Shown: positions 35,511-43,941 of the stretch, piece by piece
Numbering within the stretch: the first letter of the stretch is position 1
Layout: every line of letters begins with the position of its first letter
Assembly: GCF_000384315.1 (NCBI RefSeq)
Contig: NZ_ARVW01000001.1
Location: 6,927,001 to 6,991,000, forward strand
Direction: 5' to 3'
Source of the DNA: Amycolatopsis nigrescens CSC17Ta-90
Lineage (GTDB): Bacteria; Actinomycetota; Actinomycetes; Mycobacteriales; Pseudonocardiaceae
Length of the DNA stretch: 64,000 bases
Notes under the pieces: model-generated
What the model saw: the letters and a program-made list of their open reading frames with translations, nothing else
What the model was told of the DNA's origin: nothing
Database searches by the model: none
Program-made: the position numbers and the translations under genes

Positions 35511-35560
35511 GGCCAAGCGGGCGGCCACTTTTGGCCCGTGGCCCTGAACAGGGAAAACGG
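35511..35560. repeat. 50-bp conserved element, copy B (upstream of NACHT gene)
   Basis: Matches copy A (33099-33148) at 39 of 50 positions by eye. It includes GGCCA-N4-TGGCC (35523-35536) and the identical CAGGGAAAACGG end. It starts 94 bp upstream of the NACHT start, inside the 239-bp divergent spacer with the ThiF-like gene. Likely a binding site or extended promoter shared with the ESX-associated operon. Confidence 0.65.
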
Positions 35561-35597
35561 CGGCAAGTCTCGGCAGCGCCGCCCGACCGCCATATAC

Positions 35598-35637
35598 TTG
35601 ACTCAGTCAACGAGTTTGCTGAGTTTGTCTGAGTTTG
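35598..35637. promoter_or_regulatory. Palindrome plus three iterons upstream of ThiF-like gene
   Basis: A perfect odd palindrome TTGACT-C-AGTCAA (35598-35610) is followed by three GAGTTTG words at 35612, 35621 and 35631, spaced 9-10 bp, about one helical turn. It lies 20 bp before the ThiF-like start. The XRE domain of the divergent NACHT protein is a natural candidate ligand; this is inferred. Confidence 0.55.
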
Positions 35638-35656
35638 CGGACGGGGGGCGAGCGGT

Positions 35657-36778
35657 ATGGCCGAGCCGATCGATCTGGACGAGTTCTGTGGGGTGCTCCG
35701 CGGCGCCACGCTATCGGGCTGGCAGCCGGTCATCGTCCGGCTGGCCCCCGGGGAACACGATGTCCTCACGGAGCTGTGCCGTCAGCATGGCATCACCGTG
35801 CTGGACACGATCGACCTCCAGCTGACCGAACTCGCCGCCGTCCGCTTTCCCTCGCCCGACCAAGTGGAGGCTCGCGACAGGTTCATCGCCGACGAACTGG
35901 CGTCGGCCGGCGATCGGGCCGCATACGGCGTCTGGGTCTACCTTTCCTGGGCCGGCACGATCGGGCACCTGCTCGCCGAGGACGACTACTTCGACGTGCT
36001 CACCGACCGCAACCGCGACAAGATCACCCGCGAGGAGCAGCGCGCGTTGCGCGGTAAGTGCGTCGGCGTGCTCGGCCTGTCGGTCGGTGGCGAGGCCGCG
36101 GTCACGGTGGCACAGGAGAATCTCTGCGGCCACCTCAAACTGGCCGACTTCGACCGGCTGGACCTGTCCAACCTCAACCGCCTCAACGCCGGCTTCACCG
36201 ATCTCGACGTGCCCAAGGCGCGGATCGTCGCGCGCCGTGTCGCGGCCATCAACCCGTTCCTCCGCATCACGGTGTTCGAGCAGGCCGTGACCCCGGAGAA
36301 CGCCACGGACCTGCTCGACGGTCTCGACCTACTGGTGGAGGAGTGCGACAGCCTGCCGACCAAGCACGCCCTCCGGCTGCTGGCCATGGCACGAGGAGTC
36401 GACGTCGTCTACGCGGCGGATGAACGCGGCTTTCTCAGCATCGAGCCCTACCGGTCGTACCCCGACCTCCAGCCCTTCCACGGCCGCGCCGGCGACCAGC
36501 CCCTCCCTCGTGCGGCGTACCCGTCCCCTTCGGCCTTTCTCCGGGCCTTGACGCACTGGATCGGCGGGTGGGACAACCTGTCCGAACGATCGCGGCGCTC
36601 GGTCGCCGAAGTGGGCATTTCCCTTGGCGGCTACCCGCAACTGGCCGGCGAGGCACGCTACGCCGCCGCGCAGATCGCGCACGTCGCGCGACGCCTGCTG
36701 CTCGGCGAGCGGATACCCCCGTTCTGCCGCCAGCTCGACCTGCACGACCTCATCCCGGGAGACGGTCAGAGTCCCTGA
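35657..36778 (+). CDS. ThiF/E1-like adenylyltransferase
   Basis: A 373-aa protein. After an N-terminal domain of about 130 aa of unknown type comes a ThiF/MoeB/E1 Rossmann domain: GVLGLSVGGEAA nucleotide loop (137-147), LADFDRLDLSNLNR (162-175; the Asp and the SNLNR adenylation motif), KARIVARRVAAINPFLRI, and LLVEECDSLPTKHAL. E1-like enzymes adenylate the C-terminus of a ubiquitin-like protein or peptide. No CxxC zinc pair, JAB or ubiquitin-like gene is nearby. It is divergent from the XRE-NACHT gene; a functional pair is possible but inferred. A strong hairpin follows the stop. Confidence 0.82.
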   Translation: MAEPIDLDEFCGVLRGATLSGWQPVIVRLAPGEHDVLTELCRQHGITVLDTIDLQLTELAAVRFPSPDQVEARDRFIADELASAGDRAAYGVWVYLSWAGTIGHLLAEDDYFDVLTDRNRDKITREEQRALRGKCVGVLGLSVGGEAAVTVAQENLCGHLKLADFDRLDLSNLNRLNAGFTDLDVPKARIVARRVAAINPFLRITVFEQAVTPENATDLLDGLDLLVEECDSLPTKHALRLLAMARGVDVVYAADERGFLSIEPYRSYPDLQPFHGRAGDQPLPRAAYPSPSAFLRALTHWIGGWDNLSERSRRSVAEVGISLGGYPQLAGEARYAAAQIAHVARRLLLGERIPPFCRQLDLHDLIPGDGQSP

Positions 36779-36816
36779 GATGGGGGCATGCGAGGCTTTT
36801 TGCGCATGCCCCCATC
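36779..36816 (+). terminator. Strong hairpin terminator after ThiF-like gene
   Basis: Begins at the base after the ThiF-like stop codon. A perfect 14-bp stem (GATGGGGGCATGCG with its complement) encloses the 10-nt loop AGGCTTTTTG. There is no T-tract beyond the stem, as is common in actinomycetes. It could also end transcription of the convergent PPOX gene. Confidence 0.8.
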
Positions 36817-36857
36817 GATCGGGTGCGGGTGTCCCGCAAGATTCTGAAGGGAGCCGG

Positions 36858-37280
36858 TCAGGAGGCCCAGGGACCGATGCCGCCGACCTTGTCGATCCGG
36901 ATCCGGGTGAGCAGGCCCGGCGGCGCGTCCGCCGGCGGGAACTCGACCCCCGGGCTGGCCAGCGTCTTGGCCAGCTCCTCGAGCAGTTCCGGCGCACCGC
37001 CCTCGACGATCCTGGCGGTCCCGGTGACCGCCAGGTACGGCCGCATGATCTCGCCGCGCTCGGCGGACAGGATCGTCAGTGCCACCCGGCCGTCACGGCG
37101 GACATTGCGCACCTTCTTGTACTCACCGAGGTGTGCGGTCACGAGCTCGTCGCCGTCCGGGGTCGATTGCAGCGCCACCCACACCACGGTGACCTGCGGG
37201 CTGCCGTCGGGGTTCAGCGTGACCAGCGTGGCGTCGGCACCGGAGCCGATCAGTGCGCGAGCGTCGTCGTCGAGTCTCAT
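36858..37280 (-). CDS. PPOX-class (F420/flavin-dependent) oxidoreductase
   Basis: A 140-aa split-barrel protein of the pyridoxamine-5'-phosphate-oxidase-like class: RALIGSGADATLVTLNPDGSPQVTVVWV, DELVTAHLGEYKKVRNVRRDGRVALTI, and RPYLAVTGTARIVEGGA. Many actinobacterial members bind F420 (F420-dependent biliverdin or unknown reductases); cofactor choice is not certain here. The ATG at 37280 is chosen from family alignment, with weak Shine-Dalgarno. The kinase gene lies 41 bp upstream on the same strand. Confidence 0.85.
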   Translation of the reverse strand: MRLDDDARALIGSGADATLVTLNPDGSPQVTVVWVALQSTPDGDELVTAHLGEYKKVRNVRRDGRVALTILSAERGEIMRPYLAVTGTARIVEGGAPELLEELAKTLASPGVEFPPADAPPGLLTRIRIDKVGGIGPWAS

Positions 37281-37321
37281 ATGGTGTTCTACCGTCCGGG
37301 CCGTGCCTTCATTCCCGGCCT

Positions 37322-38449
37322 TCATTCCCCACGTCCGCGCGGGAGCGTCGCGGCCGTCAGGAAGCGCCCGTCCTTCTGCTCCACGGTCAGTTCGCCTCCG
37401 TCGCCCGCGATTCGTTCCCTGAGCGCGGAGAGCCCGCTGAGTTCGGGCAGCGGCGCCTCCTGCGCGCCGTCGTTGACAACGGTGATGCTGGACGCCGACA
37501 GGGTGATCCGCACCCGGGTCGCCTGTGCGTGCCGCAGGATGTTGGTCGTGGTCTCGCGCAGGACCTGGCCGAGCAGTTCACCCGCGCCGGGGTCGACGTC
37601 CGCTTCGCGGTTGACGCGCACGTGGATGCCCGCGGCCTCGAACAGGTTCCTCGCGTTCTCCAGCTCGGCGGAGAGGTTGAGCCGCCGCTGCGCGTAGGCG
37701 AGCTCCTTTGTCTGGGTGATGGTGTCGCTGACCAGCGCGTGGATCTCCCGCAGTTCCTGTTTGGCCCGTTCGGCGTCGTTGTCCACCAGTTTCTGGGCGA
37801 GCGCGGTCTTCAGTTTCACCACGTGCAGGGTGTGGCCCTGGATGTCGTGCAGGTCGCCGGCGAACCGGACGCGCTCGCGGATCACGGCCAGCTCCGCTTC
37901 CCGCTCCCTCGCCTCCTCCAGCTCCGTGACGACGTCGTAGAACCGCTTGTTGGGGAACATCAGCCCGATCACCACCACGGTGATGCCGGTGGGCACGAGG
38001 ACGTACTGGAACAGCACGCCGGGAATGTCCTCATGCGACACCAGCAGCCTCGCCGCTCCCACCGCCGCGACGTAGGCGGCCAGCCCGACGGCTGCCGCGG
38101 CCCGGTGGCGCGGCAGCCGGGCGACGACGAGAGAACCCACGTAGGAGATGCCGGAGAAGGCCGCACTGCTGTCGGCCATCAGTACCGCGAAGGGCCACAC
38201 GGCCGCGGTGACGATCAGGCAGGGGAGCGCGACGCGCAGGACTTCGCCCGCCGTCCACCGTACGAAGGCCACCAGGGTGGCCACCACGCCCGCGCCAAGA
38301 ATGACGGCTTCCCACCAGGACCGGGCGTCCTTCGCCACCACCAGCACGCCGGCGACGGCGAGCAGCGGGAGGAACATGGTGAGGTTGAGCTTGCGTAGCT
38401 GCCCCTGCGCCGGCTCGTCGTCCTCGGGGATCGCGTGTGTCGGGCTCAC
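37322..38449 (-). CDS. Sensor histidine kinase (DesK/NarL-type)
   Basis: A 375-aa membrane kinase with about five helices (22-165), a linker coil (YDVVTELEEAREREAELAVI), then a HisKA_3 dimerisation domain with phospho-acceptor His201 in FAGDLHDIQGHTLHVV and an HATPase domain (RETTTNILRHAQATRV, SGLSALRERIAGDGGELTV). This class pairs with LuxR/NarL response regulators, but none is adjacent. It is divergent from an ABC-2 exporter, its probable regulatory target. GTG 38449 follows GAGGAGC. Confidence 0.88.
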   Translation of the reverse strand: MSPTHAIPEDDEPAQGQLRKLNLTMFLPLLAVAGVLVVAKDARSWWEAVILGAGVVATLVAFVRWTAGEVLRVALPCLIVTAAVWPFAVLMADSSAAFSGISYVGSLVVARLPRHRAAAAVGLAAYVAAVGAARLLVSHEDIPGVLFQYVLVPTGITVVVIGLMFPNKRFYDVVTELEEAREREAELAVIRERVRFAGDLHDIQGHTLHVVKLKTALAQKLVDNDAERAKQELREIHALVSDTITQTKELAYAQRRLNLSAELENARNLFEAAGIHVRVNREADVDPGAGELLGQVLRETTTNILRHAQATRVRITLSASSITVVNDGAQEAPLPELSGLSALRERIAGDGGELTVEQKDGRFLTAATLPRGRGE

Positions 38450-38544
38450 TGCTCCTCAGTATCACCGTGGTCCGGTGACGGGCACCAGTGACACCGCGTC
38501 ATATGTTCCGCCAAGGAATGTCATGGGGAAGTGGTGACGTGATA

Positions 38545-38560
38545 GCACTGGCAGCAGTGC
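38545..38560. promoter_or_regulatory. Inverted repeat GCACTG-N4-CAGTGC
   Basis: A perfect 6+6 inverted repeat 25 bp before the ABC ATPase start in the 135-bp divergent spacer with the kinase gene. It may bind the missing cognate response regulator or form a short hairpin in the leader. Confidence 0.35.
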
Positions 38561-38584
38561 GCGCCGGCCGCTGAAATTCAGGGC

Positions 38585-39469
38585 ATGACCTCGACACCAG
38601 TGATCGACGTTGACCGGCTGAACGTCAAGTACGGCGATTTCCACGCCGTGCGGGATTTGTCCTTCTCTGTGGGCCGGGGCGAGTTCTACGCCCTGCTCGG
38701 CACGAACGGCGCGGGCAAGACCTCCACCCTGGAGACCATCGAAGGCCACCGCGCGCCCACGTCCGGCACCGTGCGGGTGCTCGGCCGGAGCCCGCGGGAC
38801 CGGGGTGCCGTGCGCCCCAAGATGGGCATCATGTTGCAGGAAAGCGGGTTCTCGCCGGATTTGACGGTCAAGGAGTCGGTGCGGCTGATCGGTGAGCTGA
38901 CCCAGCGCACGGACCGGGTCGAGCGGGTGCTCGGCATCGTGGATCTGACGCGCAAGGCGGGCACGAAGGTGTCCCAGCTCTCCGGCGGGGAGAAGCGGCG
39001 GCTGGACTTCGCCACAGCGGTGTACGGCACGCCGGAGCTGGTGTTCCTGGACGAGCCGACGACCGGTCTGGACATCCAGTCCCGGGACGCGCTGTGGGAC
39101 GCGGTGGACAGGCTGCGGGAGGACGGTTCGACCATCGTGCTCACCACGCACTACCTGGAGGAGGCGCAGCAGCGCGCCGACCGCATCGGCTTGATGCACA
39201 AGGGAACCTTCCACCAGGAGGGGACCGTCGCCGAGCTGACGCGGACGCTGCCCGCCGTGATCCGGTTCGCCATGCCGCCGTCGGCTCCGGCGCTGCCGCT
39301 GCAGGTCAGCAGGGAGGGGGACGGGAAGTTCCGCATCGAGACCTTCGGCCTGCAGAAGGACCTGTACACGCTGCTGGGGTGGGCGCAGGACCACGCGGTG
39401 GAGCTGCGGGAGCTCGAGGCGGGCCCGACCCGGCTCGATGACGTGTTCCGCGCCATCGACAACGACTAG
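38585..39469 (+). CDS. ABC-2 transporter ATP-binding protein
   Basis: A 294-aa ATPase of the drug-resistance/DrrA-like type: Walker A GTNGAGKTS, Q-loop MLQESGFSPDLTV, signature QLSGGEKRR, Walker B LVFLDEPTTGLD and H-loop TTHYLEEA. The C-terminal DrrA-like region ends with TRLDDVFRAI. It energises the permease encoded next (28 bp downstream). Substrate unknown. Divergent from a histidine kinase, as in antibiotic-sensing export modules. Confidence 0.9.
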   Translation: MTSTPVIDVDRLNVKYGDFHAVRDLSFSVGRGEFYALLGTNGAGKTSTLETIEGHRAPTSGTVRVLGRSPRDRGAVRPKMGIMLQESGFSPDLTVKESVRLIGELTQRTDRVERVLGIVDLTRKAGTKVSQLSGGEKRRLDFATAVYGTPELVFLDEPTTGLDIQSRDALWDAVDRLREDGSTIVLTTHYLEEAQQRADRIGLMHKGTFHQEGTVAELTRTLPAVIRFAMPPSAPALPLQVSREGDGKFRIETFGLQKDLYTLLGWAQDHAVELRELEAGPTRLDDVFRAIDND

Positions 39470-39497
39470 ACCACTCTTCCTCAAAGGAGCTTCAGTC

Positions 39498-40217
39498 ATG
39501 CTTTCGATCGCTCTCAGCGAGCTGATCCAGATCTTCCGGAACCGCTCGGTGCTGATCACCAGTTTCGTGATGCCGGTCGCGATCAGCGCGTTCTTCATCT
39601 ACCAGCACGAGCTCTTCGCCTCGGTGGGCAGCCTCGGCTACATCGCGGCGATCGTGATGTTCACCGTCTGCGCGTTCGGGCTATACGCCAGCTCGGTGAC
39701 CACCCTGGCGTCGCGCCGGCAGAACCTGTTCCTCAAGCGGCTGCGCTCCACCGCGGCCGGTGACGCCGGCATCCTGACCGGGCTGGTGCTGCCGGTCACG
39801 GTCATCGCGCTGGTTCAGGTTGCCGTGATCATGGCCGTGCTGGGCGTGGTCACCGGCACGCCGGCCAATCTCGGCCTGCTGGTGCTGGCCGTCGCCGCCA
39901 CCGTCGCCATGATGATCGGCCTCGGCCTCGCCACCGCGGGCCTGACCAACTCCCCGGAGCACGCCCAGGTCACCACCCTGCCCGTCAGCCTCGGCGTGAT
40001 CGCGGTGGCCAGCTGGGTCGGCATCGCCGGCACCGAGGACCTCACCCTGCTCAAGCGGCTGCTCCCCGGCGGCTCGGCGACCGAGCTGGTCGTCAACGCC
40101 TGGAACGGCGGCGTCGCGGTCACCGATTCGCTGCTCCTGCTCGCGCCCACGCTGGCCTGGGTCGTCGTCGCCGTCGTACTGGCTTCCCGGCTCTTCCGCT
40201 GGGAACCCCGCCGGTGA
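39498..40217 (+). CDS. ABC-2 type permease
   Basis: A 239-aa permease with six membrane helices (SVLITSFVMPVAISAFFIY, GYIAAIVMFTVCAFGLYA, GLVLPVTVIALVQVAVIMAVLGV, and the last LLLLAPTLAWVVVAVVLASRLF). It works with the ATPase just upstream. ATG 39498 follows AAAGGAGC at good spacing. The size is that of compact DrrB-like permeases. Confidence 0.9.
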   Translation: MLSIALSELIQIFRNRSVLITSFVMPVAISAFFIYQHELFASVGSLGYIAAIVMFTVCAFGLYASSVTTLASRRQNLFLKRLRSTAAGDAGILTGLVLPVTVIALVQVAVIMAVLGVVTGTPANLGLLVLAVAATVAMMIGLGLATAGLTNSPEHAQVTTLPVSLGVIAVASWVGIAGTEDLTLLKRLLPGGSATELVVNAWNGGVAVTDSLLLLAPTLAWVVVAVVLASRLFRWEPRR

Positions 40218-40255
40218 AACTGTCCGATGTGGACTGACGAGTGAAGGAGTCGTAC

Positions 40256-41716
40256 ATGCGTAAGGCCGTCCTACCGGTGCTCGCCGCTGCCTTGGTGGCC
40301 GTTTCGACCCCCGCGCTGGCGTCCGCGGATTCGCTGAAGTGGGGACCATGCCCGGCCGACGCGGCCAAACCCGGGCTGGAGTGCACCACCCTCGACGTTC
40401 CACTGGACTATCGCGACCCCGACGGGCAGACGATCGAGATCGCGGTCTCGCGCCTGGCGAGCACCGATCCGGAGAAGCGCCGTGGCGTGCTGCTGACCAA
40501 CACCGGCGGACCGGGCGGTGCCGGGCTCGACTTCCCGGCCGCCCTCCGGGACCTCGGGATGCCGCAGGAGGTGCTGGACAGCTACGACGTGATCGGGATC
40601 GATCCGCGCGGGGTCGGCCACAGCACGCCGGTGACCTGCGACCTGACGCCCCTGGAACACCCGACCAACATCCCGATGTTCGCGCGGAACGCGGCCGACG
40701 TCGAGGACGAGGCCAAGCGGGTGGCCGGCGTCGCGGAGAAGTGCGGATCGTCGGCCACGGCGCCGCTGCTGCCGCACATCACCACGGCCAACACCGCGCG
40801 CGACCTGGACCGGGTCCGCGAGGCGCTGGGCGAGTCGAAGGTGTCCTACTTCGGCATCTCCTACGGCACCTACCTCGGTTCGGTGTACACCACGATGTTC
40901 CCGCACCGGAGCGATCGGTTCCTGATCGACAGCGCGACCGGCCCCGGCGGCTGGGATGCCGCGTTCTCGCGGATGTTCGGGCAAGGTGTCGAAGACAGGT
41001 TCCCGGACTTCGCGGAGTTCGCCGCCACCCATCCCGAGTACGGCCTCGGCAGCACACCTGGCCAGGTGCGGGCGAAGTACTTCGAGCTCGCCGCGCGGCT
41101 GGACGCGAAACCGAGCACGGACGGCTACAACGGCCAGGCGTTCCGCTTCGTCACCTTCGCCAACTTCTACTACGACAAGAACCTGCCGTACCTGGCCGAG
41201 GTCTGGCGCGCGCTCGACACCGGCAACCCGGTGCCGCCGCCCACCGCCGCCGAGCAGCCGCCCGGTGCGGCCGGCCTCCCGTCGGACAACTACCTGGCCA
41301 GTCAGCTGCACGTGATCTGCAACGACTCCGACTGGCCCGAGTCGGTCGGGACCTACCAGCGCAACGTCGCGGTCGACCGGGTCCGCTACCCGATGTTCGG
41401 CGCGGCCGGGGCCAACATCACCCCGTGCGCGTTCTGGCCGGCCGAGCCGGCCGAGCCGCCGGTTCAGATCACCGACCGCGGCCCGTCCAACCTGCTCATC
41501 CTGCAGAACCTCCGCGACCCGGCCACGCCGCTCGCCGGTGCCCGTGAGCTGCGGAAAGCCTTCGGCGACCGGGCCAGGATGGTCACCGCCGACCAGGGCG
41601 GGCACCTGGCCTACCTGTTCAAGGACAACCGCTGCGCCAACGACCTCGCGACGAACTTCCTGATCACCGGCCTGCGTCCGCCGCACGACCTCGCCTGCGG
41701 GGCCGAACAGTCCTGA
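40256..41716 (+). CDS. Secreted alpha/beta-hydrolase, tripeptidyl-aminopeptidase-like
   Basis: A 486-aa exported hydrolase: signal peptide 1-24 (VLAAALVAVSTPALASA), oxyanion-type TNTGGPGGAGL, nucleophile elbow SYFGISYGTYLGSVY, acidic residue in LQNLRDPATPLAGA and catalytic His in DQGGHLAYLF, plus the cap domain. This is the Streptomyces SlpD/SlpE or Tap-like family, which removes tripeptides from secreted proteins. GAAGGAG precedes ATG 40256. It may form one transcript with the ABC genes (38-bp gap). It ends before a strong terminator. Confidence 0.9.
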   Translation: MRKAVLPVLAAALVAVSTPALASADSLKWGPCPADAAKPGLECTTLDVPLDYRDPDGQTIEIAVSRLASTDPEKRRGVLLTNTGGPGGAGLDFPAALRDLGMPQEVLDSYDVIGIDPRGVGHSTPVTCDLTPLEHPTNIPMFARNAADVEDEAKRVAGVAEKCGSSATAPLLPHITTANTARDLDRVREALGESKVSYFGISYGTYLGSVYTTMFPHRSDRFLIDSATGPGGWDAAFSRMFGQGVEDRFPDFAEFAATHPEYGLGSTPGQVRAKYFELAARLDAKPSTDGYNGQAFRFVTFANFYYDKNLPYLAEVWRALDTGNPVPPPTAAEQPPGAAGLPSDNYLASQLHVICNDSDWPESVGTYQRNVAVDRVRYPMFGAAGANITPCAFWPAEPAEPPVQITDRGPSNLLILQNLRDPATPLAGARELRKAFGDRARMVTADQGGHLAYLFKDNRCANDLATNFLITGLRPPHDLACGAEQS

Positions 41717-41741
41717 TCCCGCCGCCGCACAGCGGTAAAGC

Positions 41742-41781
41742 CTGCTCCGGGAACCCGCGTCTCAGCGGATTCCCGGAGCAG
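41742..41781. terminator. Hairpin terminator after the secreted hydrolase
   Basis: Perfect 12-bp arms CTGCTCCGGGAA and TTCCCGGAGCAG with a 16-nt loop that can itself pair partly (CCGC with GCGG). It lies 26 bp after the hydrolase stop and insulates the nitroimidazole-type cluster that follows. Confidence 0.75.
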
Positions 41782-42260
41782 TTCCGTTGCCGCGGATAAA
41801 CCCGTAGTTTCGTAAAGCAATTAGTGACTCTGAGCGATACGCTGTGTGCGGTTCGGCGGTTCTGCGCTCATAAAACATTGCCGTTTCGGTTGCGGTGGAC
41901 CTTCCCCGAATCTTGCAGAAAACTGCCCCATGGGGCATGTTGAAAAACTCTGCGTGGTTGATCTGGTGCTGAGTGTGGTGTCGGACCATTTTTGTGCGGA
42001 CGTCAATGTTCTTTCGTGCAGAGTGGTCTGGGCGGGGTCAGCATAAATGCCCTTGCAAAGTTCCCCATTTCGGCGGATGGTCGCGGGTGGTGGCGATTCC
42101 TAAGATCAGTGTGGCCGGTCGCGAGGCCGGTTGACGTGCGTCGTGGGGGGCGTCCGTTCAATCTGGGGTCTGCGGGATTAGCACGGTGCCGCCCACGGCG
42201 TTCTGTGTCCAGAGTTGTCGGTCGGAAACGACGACATCCAACGAGGGGGATTACCTAGTC
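41782..42260. promoter_or_regulatory. Leader/promoter region of the azomycin-like cluster
   Basis: A gene-free 479-bp stretch, noticeably richer in A+T than its surroundings up to about 42060. It holds a perfect 14-bp palindrome TGCCCCATGGGGCA (41924-41937) and a GC-rich second half with a TTGACG word (42131). No ORF of protein-like composition. It probably contains the promoter of the rohP-like operon; exact boxes cannot be fixed by eye. Confidence 0.5.
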
Positions 42261-43460
42261 ATGCACAATGATCTCGAAGTCATGCCCGGTCACGAAGAAC
42301 TGCCGGACGTGGCGCAGTTCGTGGATCTGACGCAGCACGAGATTCTGGCTCTCAGAACAAAATACAACCTGGCCGATGCGCATACCCACCAAAGACAGTC
42401 GGCGTCCCAGGATGCGATAGTCGCGAACCTGCCGCAGGTGTGGCACGAGTCCGAGGACAATCTCCAGGCCTTCTACGAAAAGCGGTTCCTCGACTCGTTC
42501 TTCAAGTTGCACAAGCAGCCGACGGCGGCCGCGATGTCCAAAACCCTGCTCTCCTACTCGGCCAGTGTGTCCACCATGGTGGCTGCCATGTACCTGCGGC
42601 GGCACGACATGTCGGTGTCGCTGGTCGAGCCGTGCTTCGACAACCTCGTGGACCTGCTGAAGTACATGGGCCTTGCCGTGGAAGCGCTCCCCGAGGAGTC
42701 CTTGCACGAGGTTGAGCAAATATACTCCGGGCTGACCTCGGTGACCACCGACGCGTTGTATCTGGTGGACCCGAACAACCCGACCGGTTTCACCCTGCTC
42801 AAGGACGGCCGACGGGGATTCGATGAAGTCCTTCGTTACTGCAAGAACCACGAAAAGCTACTGATCATCGATTTCTGCTTCGCTTCCTTCGCGTTGTGCG
42901 CGGACAACCTCGATCGGGTCGACATCTACCGGATGCTCGAAGAGTCCGGGGTGACGTATATGGCGATCGAGGACACCGGTAAGACCTGGCCGGTCCAGGA
43001 CGCCAAGTGCGCGATGATCACGGTCAGCGAGGACATCAGGGAAGAGGTGTACTCATTGCACACCGCGGTGCTGCTCAATGTGTCACCTTTTGTTTTGAAC
43101 TTTCTGGCCCAGTACGTCGATGATTCCATCGCGGATGAGCTGGCTTCGGTCAAGGACGTGATCACCGAGAATCGTGCCGCGGCCGTGCAAGCGCTGGACG
43201 GGACCGTCCTGGAATACCTGCGGCCGGTGGTGGAGACCAGTGTGGCCTGGTTCCGCATCCGCCGGGACGACCTCACCGCCTCGCAGCTGCAGCGCATGCT
43301 CTTCGAGGACGAGATCTACGTTCTGCCCGGCACGTTCTTCTACTGGAACGAGCCGAGCCGGGGCGAGCGGTACGTGCGGATCGCGCTGGCCCGCCGGCCT
43401 GAGGAGTTCGCCGACGCGATGGTCGCGATGCGGAAGGCACTGGCGAACCATGGCGGCTGA
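42261..43460 (+). CDS. rohP: MppP/RohP-type PLP-dependent L-arginine oxidase/hydroxylase
   Basis: A 399-aa fold-type I PLP enzyme. The N-terminal pattern ([24 protein letters not shown]...[12 protein letters not shown]) is specific to the MppP/RohP branch of arginine oxidases, not ordinary aminotransferases. DPNNPTG (170-176), IIDFCF with Asp204 (pyridine-nitrogen contact) and Lys241 in EDTGKTWP (Schiff-base lysine) are present. MppP and RohP use O2 to turn L-arginine into 4-hydroxy-2-ketoarginine. GAGGGG precedes ATG 42261. It heads the operon and the next gene overlaps it by 11 bp. Regiochemistry in this copy is inferred from the neighbours. Confidence 0.85.
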   Translation: MHNDLEVMPGHEELPDVAQFVDLTQHEILALRTKYNLADAHTHQRQSASQDAIVANLPQVWHESEDNLQAFYEKRFLDSFFKLHKQPTAAAMSKTLLSYSASVSTMVAAMYLRRHDMSVSLVEPCFDNLVDLLKYMGLAVEALPEESLHEVEQIYSGLTSVTTDALYLVDPNNPTGFTLLKDGRRGFDEVLRYCKNHEKLLIIDFCFASFALCADNLDRVDIYRMLEESGVTYMAIEDTGKTWPVQDAKCAMITVSEDIREEVYSLHTAVLLNVSPFVLNFLAQYVDDSIADELASVKDVITENRAAAVQALDGTVLEYLRPVVETSVAWFRIRRDDLTASQLQRMLFEDEIYVLPGTFFYWNEPSRGERYVRIALARRPEEFADAMVAMRKALANHGG

Positions 43461-43941
43461 GCGGTATATCGACGCGTCGCTGTTCATGGGCATGCACAGC
43501 GTCAACGAGGCCGTCCGCCTCGCGTGCAAGACGTTCTTCGCCGAGCGGATGGGGCAGACGTTGGTGATGAGCCTCGAACACGTCGGCCGCTGCGACGACC
43601 TGGTGTGGCGGTATCCGAGGGCGATCCAGGACGAGTACTACCCGTTCATGGACAACCTGCACACCGACGCGGCGATCCGCCGGATCGGCTACGACGAGAA
43701 GAGTGTCCGGACCGCCCAGTCCACGCCGGAACTGGCCGGGCTCGACCTCGGAGACCGGCTGCTGCTCGGCATGGTGCTCAACGGCGGCGGCGAGCTGCAC
43801 ACGGTCAACCCGCGGCTGACCGGCCGTCCGGAGCTGCCGGTCCGCCACGTCGCGAGCCCCGGGACGGCTCGTTTTCCCGCCCTGTTGGAGACGTTGTACG
43901 AGCGGTCCCGCGTCCTTCGCGTCGCAGGTCAGGATTGGTGA
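43450..43941 (+). CDS. rohQ: RohQ-position small protein (DUF6190-like), probable cyclodehydratase
   Basis: A 163-aa soluble protein with [54 protein letters not shown] and [19 protein letters not shown]; this matches the DUF6190 pattern and loosely recalls a PIN-like fold. In the azomycin pathway RohQ closes guanidinoacetaldehyde to 2-aminoimidazole. This is the only gene here that could fill that step, and the order P-Q-R-S agrees. Equivalence to RohQ is therefore by position and elimination. ATG 43450 lies inside the end of rohP; the stop overlaps the next start (GTGA). Confidence 0.6.
   Translation: MAAERYIDASLFMGMHSVNEAVRLACKTFFAERMGQTLVMSLEHVGRCDDLVWRYPRAIQDEYYPFMDNLHTDAAIRRIGYDEKSVRTAQSTPELAGLDLGDRLLLGMVLNGGGELHTVNPRLTGRPELPVRHVASPGTARFPALLETLYERSRVLRVAGQDW

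Noticed and set aside
36858..37280. Response regulator partner for the adjacent kinase
   Set aside because: The sequence is a PPOX split barrel with no receiver or HTH motif.
42261..43460. Ordinary aminotransferase or enduracididine MppP
   Set aside because: The N-terminal blocks are MppP/RohP-like, but MppR and MppQ partners are absent, whereas a DapA-fold aldolase and HDO oxygenase follow, which fits the azomycin route.
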